From Gamarada debralockiae (lineage: Eukaryota; Ascomycota; Leotiomycetes; Helotiales; Hyphodiscaceae), in NCBI GenBank assembly GCA_002803225.1, contig NXFV01001865.1, positions 1-64,000 on the forward strand: DNA of 64,000 nt, written 5' to 3'. The translations under genes were made by a program, and so were the position numbers. The notes beneath the pieces are model-generated. The model was not told where the DNA came from and did no database searches. It saw nothing but the letters and a program-made list of their open reading frames with translations. Below are positions 56,301-64,000 of the stretch, piece after piece; position 1 is the first letter of the stretch; every line of letters begins with the position of its first letter.

Positions 56301-57000
56301 ATCTATGCACAACCTAGCGCTTGTTTATGGGCAGCTAGGCCAGTACAGCCAGGCCCAAAATCTGTTCAACCAATCCCTATCGGGTTTTGAGATAATTCTC
56401 GGAGCAGACCATCCAGAAACACTAAGAACGGTGCACGCTCTCGCGAACCTGTATGATCGATGCGACCGATTTGACGAGGCGGTCGAACTCTATGAAAGAG
56501 CATTAACTGGAAGGGAGAAGCAGCTTGGGTTGGAAAACATTGAGACTACACGAGCTGTATGTGGCCTGGGGAATCTCTATGTTCGGGCCGGGCTGTTCTT
56601 CGAGGCAGAGAAGCTGTACCGGCGTGCGTTAAAGACAAGTGAGAACCAGTTACCTGCTGGTCATCCAGATACTCTGCGAGCATTGCATGGCCTGGCAACT
56701 GTGTTTGCACAAAAAGGTCAGTATGAAAAAGCGGAAGACAGTTACGAGAGCGTTATTGCTGGGCGAGAGAAGGTACTGGGGGAATATCATCCAGATACAT
56801 TAAGATCTGTACAAGGCTTGGCAGATGTATACAACAGAAAACATCACTATAAAGATGCCGAGAAGCTGTGCAGACGGGCGCTGGCGGGTAGGAAAAAGAA
56901 GCTTGGTGCAACTCATCCCGAATCTGTTCAGTCTATTAAAACTCTTGCTTCGATATTGGAACAACAAGGGCGACAGGATGATGCAAATGCATTGGTTTAG
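53330..57000 (+). CDS. NLR-like STAND protein: helical N-terminus, NB-ARC, TPRs
   Basis: Fungal NLR-like proteins sense non-self or damage and trigger cell death or other responses. Exons 53330-53731, 53787-53991, 54051-54188, 54242-54283, 54350-55161, 55221-55467 and 55499-57000 give 1115 residues. The N-terminal helical domain (about 1-250) has a W-x-P and LERFGAAIDMLAQSSPQVMG pattern common before fungal STAND ATPases. NB-ARC: P-loop GMPGLGKTQ (about 326-334), FWVSAAS, WLLVVDNVDE (Walker B), GNILFTTRNE and CVGCLPLAVSQAASF (GLPL). A winged-helix-like part follows. From about residue 750 there are eight full and one partial 42-residue TPRs of the kinesin-light-chain type (consensus HP-TLR-x-x-HGLA-x-x-Y-x-x-QG-Y-x-EAE-LY-RAL). 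Intron 6 would be only 31 bases; a frameshift there is the alternative. Confidence 0.9.
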
Positions 57001-57721
57001 CAGTATCAGGGAGAAGGGGTTACCGAGCTTTGTTAGGAAGCGGCGACAATAGCAATCAAACTTGTAAATATGTTCAGCTACCGAGTTGCTTCTTGGATCT
57101 CTTTGAACGAGCCGTCTCCCCTCGCCTCGACTTCGACATCCCTTGAGGCTTTGCGTCCATGAATGCTATTGACTTTTTCTTGGATGATGGGTGGCTGCGA
57201 GGACTAGAAGGATTCGGCTTGCGCGTGTTCGAAAGGTATCATAATGGAGGTACATAGAGTGGAGCTGGTTAACCTCGTTTTGGGAGCATGCCATATTGAG
57301 GTAAATGACCGGCGATTCTTTGACTTTCCCGCTCCTTCTTGTATACCTTGGGTTGTATTTTGCGTGGCTTCGGTAGTATGTTGCTATTGTTGGGCTCTTC
57401 CCTATCCGGTTGGATGGAAGGAGGCTCTCCAATCGATACCGGGCTCTGCGGCGTTCGATGTCTGACCACTCTATCTACGCCGCTTGACGGCGAAATCTCG
57501 AGCAATGACTCCTGAAGGTGGTGATGACTTGTTACCTGAGGGCACGATGTGTCTTTTGTCTTAGATGGGCTTTGACGTCCATTTCAACTAAACTCCGTGG
57601 GGAGGCACGGCAAGGCTCTTAAGGTCGGGCATGAAATTATGCATTTTGCTGCAATTCTAGCTCTATTAACACCGAGTCATCTCTGTCTGCTCATTGCAAA
57701 AGTCTGATATCATCTCGTCTC
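57001..57721. other. Intergenic; coding-like minus-strand stretch without ATG
   Basis: On the minus strand about 57590-57272 reads openly for some 105 codons (QESLLEISPSSGVDRVVRHR, then KKERESQRIAGHLPQYGMLP) but lacks an ATG. It may be a remnant. Nothing else is seen. Confidence 0.35.
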
Positions 57722-59526
57722 TTATGACCCATTAATGATCTTCTCCATTTCATCCACATCTTTGATCGCTGTCGTCAGGTTCTCATATCCCGTCTTCGTG
57801 ATCAAGATATTATCCTCGATTCTCACTCCACCTACTGCCCAATATCTGTTCAAGACGTCGAAGTTTATGTATTGCGAGTGAACCGGATCCTGGAGGTATG
57901 GCTCGATAATGAAACGGCAGAAGTAGATCTAAAACCCCAGTCAGTCACACCCACCAATACCGGGAATATGACGTACTCCAGGCTCAACAGTAATGATACT
58001 GCCGGCAGGCAACTTTCCCCTGACTCTCAAATACCTAAACATAGAGTCTTTGTCGGCATAGTTGGGATGTCCGCCAGTATCGTGCGTATCCATTCCCAGA
58101 TAATGACCTAGACCGTGGGGGAAGAAAGCTACGCTCGTTCGAGACCTCAGGATGTCGTCTTTCTCGCCCTGGAGTACTCCCAGAGAGACCAGGCCATCGA
58201 TGGCGATCTTGTGGGCTGTAAGATGAACGTCGTCCCATAGAACACCTTCCTTCAGCATGTTAGTGCAGGTGTGTTGCATCTCAAGGACAATATCATAGAT
58301 TGCTCTGCTTTCTCTGCTGAATTTGCCGTTGATAGGGAATGTTCGTGTCTAGATGAGAAGTTAGTATATGGTGTATTGAGAGACTAATAGCCCACCAAGC
58401 CCCTTTAGACTTAAGAAATGGACCCACAATATCAGAAGCATAGCAATTAAACTCCCCACCCGCATCCAACAACAGATTCAACTTCCCGTCCAACGGCTCG
58501 TAATTCTTCACATAATGCAGCGTAGCCGCAGCCTCCCCACTCGCAAAGATCCCATGATACGCCTGCTCCCTCGCTCCATTCGCAATACACCTCTCAATAA
58601 ACAATCCCTCCAACTCCCTCTCATTCTTCGCCTTCTTAACCGCCTTTAACACCGCCGTATGGGCAATGGTCGAAATGTCATTCGCCTTCCTTATCAACGC
58701 AATCTCATATTCATCCTTTACAACCCTGCATTCCTCAATGGCTTCTTTCAGGAGTGTGAAATCGGAATTGGAAAATTGGAGGAAGGTTATGTGGTCGGAG
58801 ACTTGGTCTGCGATTGCATATACGGTTGCGTTATTGTGAGGCCGGGCGAGAGAGGCGGTAACTTCGTTGGAGGTTTGCACGACGTCGACGTCGTAGAGCG
58901 AGAGGGCTTCGTCTTCAGAGAGAGGGAGGCCGGACCAGATTACGGATTCGGGATCGATGGGTGGGATGAAGAGGGTGCTTTTGTCGTTTGCGATATCGTA
59001 TGTAAAATATGCATCTGGAAGTGCGCAGCCGGTCATGTAGTAGAAGAATCGACGCTGTCTTGATGAAGCTGTTAGTTGGGGGGTCTGTTTGGAAAGGTGG
59101 AGTAAGGAGGTACCTGAATGGCATGCTCTCATCATTATCCTCAATCATCCGCGTCTTCTGCCCTTCGAGATACAGAACGCCCGTGGCATATGGATTCTTC
59201 TTCTTGATGTATTCCACCACTCTTCTCGCGTGCTCTTTCGCGGGGTACTTGCCCGTCAGGACAGCTTCAACCGCGTCCATTGTAACCTTGGTATTCTGTG
59301 GCCGCTGGGATTCGAAGGTGGATTGGGCGGAGAGACGTGAGATCTGGGTACTTTTAAGTCCTCGCAGATTGGATACTGTCGGTTTAAGGTCTCCTGAATA
59401 AAGCGTGGATTGCGGGGCTTTGTTGGTGGGAAGGCGCGGGGTGACAAGAAAACGCCTGCTTATCCTGGAATAGCGAGTCGAGATAAGTGGGGGTGTTGAC
59501 AGAAGAGAACGTCTATATAGAAACAT
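57722..59526 (-). CDS. pepP: Xaa-Pro aminopeptidase P (M24B)
   Basis: It removes the N-terminal residue from peptides with proline second, using two Mn2+ ions. Four exons (59114-59526, 58428-59058, 57977-58348, 57722-57928; introns 55, 79 and 48 bases) give 540 residues. The AMP_N domain has [37 protein letters not shown] and [15 protein letters not shown]. Metal ligands appear in order: Asp in [20 protein letters not shown] (both), His in [14 protein letters not shown], Glu in ITVEPGIYFC and Glu in [12 protein letters not shown]. The first 82 residues ([28 protein letters not shown]) are Arg/Ser-rich with no acidic residue at the start, like a mitochondrial presequence. The Met at 59280 ([10 protein letters not shown]) is the usual start of cytosolic pepP, so two products are possible. 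Confidence 0.94.
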
Positions 59527-59913
59527 GGAAAGGAAGAGGTCTTTGATTTTATCAAGCAATATCACCTGCTTGTAAGAGTGGTTCGATTTTTTCGCCAATT
59601 GAGCTTTTGCAAGCTACAGCACGGATTGGAGCTGGTGGAGGTCAGAATCGCGTGACTAAGGCGCTTACTGGAGAAGTCTAACGATGATCACCTTACTTCG
59701 TAGCACTCGGGCACCTCGCTTTCATTTAATTTCTCTTCTTATTTCAAGGCAGCTTGAGCTGCACCAAGCTCTAGATCTTGGGCTGCCGCTGGCTGCTCGA
59801 ATGCCAGATACAAGACTACCCCTTCCCTGCCTGAACTTTTCCCAACTCCATCTAAGTAGTCCAACCCTCCAGACCCACCATGCAAATGCGATTCCAGTTA
59901 CAGATCCGTATCT
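59527..59913. other. Short intergenic region
   Basis: This is the promoter of pepP and the 3' flank of TFA1. A plus-strand frame at 59684-59917 has no support. Confidence 0.5.
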
Positions 59914-61366
59914 CTAGACATCTTCAAATTCCACGTCTTCCTCGCTTTCCTCATCATCACCCTTGGAAGCTGGTTCTTCAATCCTAACCTTCTTGGATGG
60001 TCTGCCATCTTCATTCGGGGTGCCTGGTCCTGTCACCGGACTGGTCACGCCTGTGCTGGTACCGCTTCCAGAAGCACTGCCACCTTTCTTCAATACACTC
60101 GCCAAGCCACTTCCAGATGGCATCGAAGTCGGTTGTGAGTCTCCACCACCAATTGAACTTGCAGGCGTTGCAGCACCTGTTCCACTTGGTACTACATCTT
60201 CGAAATCATCCTCGTCCTCTTCATCTGTCTCGTACTCTTCATCTTGTTCCTGCTCTGCCTCCTTCGCTTGTTCAGCCTTGAGGCGGGCGAAATAATCGTC
60301 AATCTCCGCGCCATCGCCGTTGATAGATGGAGTATCCAAGCCAAGATCTTTCTTGTCGGGTTCGAGAGACTGAGAAGATTGGAATGAAGGCTGCTGGCCG
60401 AATTTAACCTGCTCTCCACTGATTGTACTATGAGTGAAATGAACAGGTAGAGCGTTCTGCGTAGCAATCGCCTCTTTCCGGGCCTTCTCTGCAGCTATAT
60501 CGGCCTCCGTAGGTCCATCGGATGTGGTAAGAGTAACCGAAATCGAAGTAGGTCCAGTATTAGCCATACCTTTAACTGCAGTAGGTCTAGCGACAGTAGA
60601 AGTCACTGGTGCCATCTCGCTGGCGGGGTTTGTGGCATCTCGGATGACCGGGCGAGAAGATGCATGAGCTTGTTCGAAATTGTTTTCGGGAATAACGACT
60701 TGGTCGATTTTGGGTAAGAGATCAGTGATGAACTTGAATTGCGCGTTTAACTTTGTAGATTGTTCATGCCCCCCTCGATTGTTGTCAGGATCATGGTTAA
60801 GAGGATAGCCGCATTTATGACACAAGAATCCTCGCTGGTCCCACTTGTCCACGACCTCCATCACGGTCCACTCCGACTTACATCTGGGGCAAAAGTATTC
60901 TTTCCGTTCGTCAGCCGGTACAGTAGTGCCTTGAACCTGTTTGTCGATGCTGTAAACTCTCCATTTGATGGCGTCGATGGTCGCACGGTAGTCGATGTAA
61001 TAGTAGGTTCTGGATTGGGGACGCTGCTGGCCTTCCTTGATCTCGGCGCGAACATGCCTGTTTCGAGTCAGCAACTCTGAGAGATGAACATGGTGGAAAT
61101 CCAGAGAAATCGCATACACTGCAAGAAATCGATCCTCCCTCAATCGACCACACAGCTTATGAAGCTCTTTGGTATGCATGCCCATGAGATACGCCATATC
61201 ATCGTCTCGTAACCTGTTGATGGAGTCAACATCGTCTTTCTGAGGTACTGAGCACTCATGAAGAGACATACGCTGAATGGATTATCAGCGCATCGATGAC
61301 TAGGATATGCTTCGTGTCGTAAAATGCGCGCGCACAGGAGCGCACGAGCTGCTGGGCGAGGTCCAT
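59914..61366 (-). CDS. TFA1: TFIIE alpha subunit
   Basis: TFIIE recruits and regulates TFIIH in the RNA polymerase II pre-initiation complex. Three exons (61272-61366, 61118-61213, 59914-61057; introns 58 and 60 bases) give 444 residues. The extended winged helix is split over the exons: LVRSCARAFYDTKHILVIDA, LRDDDMAYLMGMHTKELHKL, REDRFLAV then HVRAEIKEGQQRPQSRTYYY, and DYRATIDAIKWRVYSIDKQV. The zinc ribbon is EYFCPRCKSEWTVME...FLCHKCGYPLNHD. The C-terminal half is disordered with an acidic stretch (EYETDEEDEDDFEDVV) and a final EEDVEFEDV, the kind of acidic region that contacts TFIIH. It is divergent from the PUS1 gene with 471 bases between the starts. Confidence 0.95.
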
Positions 61367-61837
61367 TATCGCACTTGCTACCGAGCTTCGAGTAGGAGTT
61401 CGAGATGTAGGAAGGATTGTGTTTTGGTGTTGCACCGTAGGATGAACTGCGGTCGTGGAAGAGGTCGAACTGGAGAGAAAGAATGCCTGGAATGGTGCTA
61501 CAAAGGAAAAGTGGCGTTAATGTAAATCGAAGGCGCCCATAATTCACGTCGGACAGCCTGTGATGCCGGAGATGTGAATGGGATGGGGAGGAGTGTGCTG
61601 GTAAGACGGCTGAGGTACAACTCAGCTGCCGATTCAATGATGAAGAAATGTTTGAACGTGAGCTCGTTACCATTTGCGGCGAGGCTGTTCATGTCACAAT
61701 TTAAGGTTTTTCGCTAACCCCAAATAGGTTAAACACAGCCTTAAATTTCTACATTTTCGAAGTTGAACATCTGACATTCTTTCATTTCGGAAAACGAGGT
61801 AATTGAGGGCTATGAGAGTCCTTTTACGATTACCGAA
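61367..61837. promoter_or_regulatory. Divergent promoter region (TFA1 / PUS1)
   Basis: This is a 471-base region between two housekeeping starts. A minus-strand open frame from ATG 61692 (64 codons, MNSLAANGNELTFKHFFII) lies inside it, upstream of TFA1. It could be an upstream ORF or chance. Confidence 0.35.
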
Positions 61838-63821
61838 ATGGCAGACAACAATACTCCAGTCAGTGCGACCAAGAATGAGGGTGGAAGTGCGCCAAATGGG
61901 GACAATGGCGGCGGAACATCACATCGAGACCAGAAGGGTAGCAGGTTCCAAAGTGGACGAGGTGGCCGCGGTGGGCGTGGAAGGGACCAAGGTCGGGGGA
62001 ATAGAAAGGGCTTTGGATCAAAATCCAATGATAAGGGCGGACGTCGTAAGAAAGGCGATATGGGGCGTGGAGAGTATAAGTATGTTTGCCTCGAGCCCTC
62101 TAGATTTGCCCAACTAACTAAACAAGCCGCTCAAATGTAGACAAGCGGAAGAGGAACGACGATTCACAAGCGTGGAAGCGTCAGAAGACTGATGATGGAG
62201 CAGAGGACAAACCTGATGGGCCATTTTCCAAGGAAGAAATCGAAGCGGAAGTCCGAAAACCAAAGCGGAAAGTTGCAGTGATGATTGGATATGCAGGATC
62301 TGGTTATAAGGGCATGCAGATCAATGGCGATGAGAAAACAATCGAAGGAGATCTCTTCAAGGCATTTGTCGCAGCTGGCGCAATTTCGAAAGCCAACGCC
62401 GACGACCCCAAAAAATCATCGCTAGTTCGATGTGCGCGTACAGACAAGGGTGTACATGCGGCAGGCAATGTTATCTCCTTGAAGCTTATTATGGAGGATC
62501 CGAAGATCATTGAGACAATCAATGCAAATCTTCCTCCTCAAATTCGGGTATGGGGAATGGAACGAACAAACGGATCTTTCAGCTGCTATCAGAGTTGTGA
62601 CTCGAGATGGTATGAGTATTTGATTCCGACATTCTCTTTCCTTCCACCACACCCGCAAAGTTATCTAGGGAAGAAGTTAGTTGAGTCTGCGGAGAAAGAA
62701 GGCGTTTTCGAAACTTTCAAGGCCCGTCAAGAGGATGTTGCGTCGTTTTGGGAGACTACGGAGGATGTTTATATCAGACCAATACTCGAGAAATTCGATC
62801 TGGAAACGAGAGGCAAGATTATGGCAGCTATTCATAGCGAGAAAGATGACTCTGATGGGGTGAAGGCGCCAAAGGAGAAGCAAAAGCAAGATGCTGACGA
62901 AGCCAAAGTGGAGGCCATTGCTAAAGACCCCAATGTTGAGTCTATCGTTGCCACAGCAGAGCAAGAGCCGATCGATACACCAAACGCACCGGAGGTAGAG
63001 CTGAAGGAAGCATCAAACATCAACGAAACCGTAGATCCATTAGCTCCGATCCCGAAAGTCTTGAGCCCTGTTGAGTTGGCGATCAAAGAAGTCAAAGCAG
63101 CTTACATCACCGCCAAAAAAGCATACAGAATATCTGATTCCCGCCGAGAAAGAGTTCAAGAAGCCTTGAAATGCTACGTCGGCACAAAGAACTTCCACAA
63201 CTATACAATCCAAAAACACTCCTCCGACCCCTCAGCCAAACGACACATCCGCTCATTTAACGTTCAACCAGAACCAGTCATCATCAATGACACCGAATGG
63301 CTGTCTTTGAAAGTCCATGGCCAGTCTTTCATGATGCATCAGATCCGAAAGATGGTGGCGATGGCAGCTCTGGTTGTGAGATGTGGCTCTCCAATGAGTA
63401 TCATCCAGGAAAGCTACGGATCTGCGACTATCAGTATCCCCAAAGCTCCAGGTCTCGGTTTATTATTGGAAGCTCCTGTGTTTGAGAGCTATAATGAACG
63501 AGCAGTTAATGAATTCAAGAGGGAGAAGATTGATTTCAACAAATACGCAAAAGAGATGTTGGAATTCAAGCAAAGGGAGATCTATGACAGGATCTTCCGA
63601 GAGGAGGAGAAGGATCACCAGTACGTTTGCTCTTGAAGATTTTGCGGAATATTGCTTACACGAATAGATTCCACGATTTCTTCCATCACATCGATCACTA
63701 CCGAACAGATTACTTCTTATGGGTAACAGCTTCTGGTTTGTCTGCTGCGAAGCAAAATCACGCAAGGAAAGGAGATGATGCTAGCGATGACGAAGCTGAT
63801 GCAAATGGAGAGGAGGGTTGA
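61838..63821 (+). CDS. PUS1: tRNA pseudouridine synthase 1
   Basis: Pus1 (TruA family) makes pseudouridine at several tRNA positions and in U2 snRNA, mainly in the nucleus. Three exons (61838-62079, 62127-63620, 63668-63821; introns 47 bases each) give 629 residues. The N-terminus is Gly/Arg-rich (GRGGRGGRGRDQGRG), then a basic DKRKRNDDSQAWKRQ that could be a nuclear signal. The catalytic domain begins VAVMIGYAGSGYKGMQ. The catalytic Asp187 is in RCARTDKGVHAAGNV. Later marks are WYEYLIPTFSFLPPH, GTKNFHNYT, HGQSFMMHQIRKMVAMA and the final FHDFFHHIDHY. An acidic insert of about 100 residues splits the catalytic domain. Intron 1's acceptor at 62126 (AACAAG) was chosen because the later TAG would break the frame. 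The tail is acidic. Confidence 0.94.
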
Positions 63822-64000
63822 AAGAAGATGGGACTTGACCACATCAATTAAGGAATTGCTACCGAGCATAGCATCAAACCTCTCAAGCCAGAGATATGAC
63901 GCCCCTGCTGAATACTGGTATCAGCAATCACAATAGGCCTTCGACCAGAAATGACATCAACGGCAACTAAACTATACTTCTTCACGTGACACTCGGCATT

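Noticed and set aside
57272..57590. Coding-like minus-strand stretch downstream of the NLR as a third partner gene
   Set aside because: It lacks an ATG and any domain, and the surrounding DNA offers no clear splice acceptor. It is recorded only as a possible remnant.

Overview
The window is nuclear DNA of a filamentous ascomycete (Pezizomycotina; gene content would suit a leotiomycete, but the sequence alone does not prove the class). The reasons are genes on both strands, many spliceosomal introns of about 45-60 bases with GT-AG ends and CTAAC/CTGAC-like branch sites, a CFEM protein, an NB-ARC/TPR NLR-like protein, a Vint-type Hint domain, and remnants whose stop codons fit repeat-induced point mutation (RIP). 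I saw no rRNA, no convincing tRNA and no CRISPR array.

Left part (1-31.7 kb), accessory and partly decaying. It opens with a Ser-rich multi-CFEM gene cut by the window edge. Next comes a gene graveyard: a broken GH74 xyloglucanase, a 277-base TA-flanked MITE, a broken GNAT acetyltransferase and a broken cytochrome P450. Intact genes follow for an NCS1 permease, a phytanoyl-CoA-dioxygenase-like oxygenase and a glutathione transferase, with a mutated recombinase-like repeat between the last two. Then come an F-box relic, a Git1-like MFS transporter, a membrane-anchored M24 peptidase, a calpain, a decayed array of cysteine-rich modules and a YjbQ/UPF0047 protein.

Middle (32.3-48.1 kb), a housekeeping block: an Asn/Gly-rich disordered protein, dephospho-CoA kinase, glutamate 5-kinase, Atp23, Aurora kinase, Tip41 and an insulysin-type M16 peptidase. 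They have tidy exons and short intergenic gaps, apart from a 2.7-kb gap before the insulysin.

Right part (48.1-64 kb). After a gene-poor stretch with a broken membrane protein and a RIP-like remnant comes the most unusual locus: a stand-alone Hint/Vint gene transcribed divergently from a complete NLR-like gene (helical N-terminus, NB-ARC, 8-9 TPRs), with only about 320 bases between their starts. A second housekeeping block follows: Xaa-Pro aminopeptidase P, TFIIE-alpha and Pus1.

Exon boundaries were placed by eye from splice motifs, reading-frame continuity and remembered family architecture. For most multi-exon genes the exon lengths sum to a multiple of three. No database search was possible.
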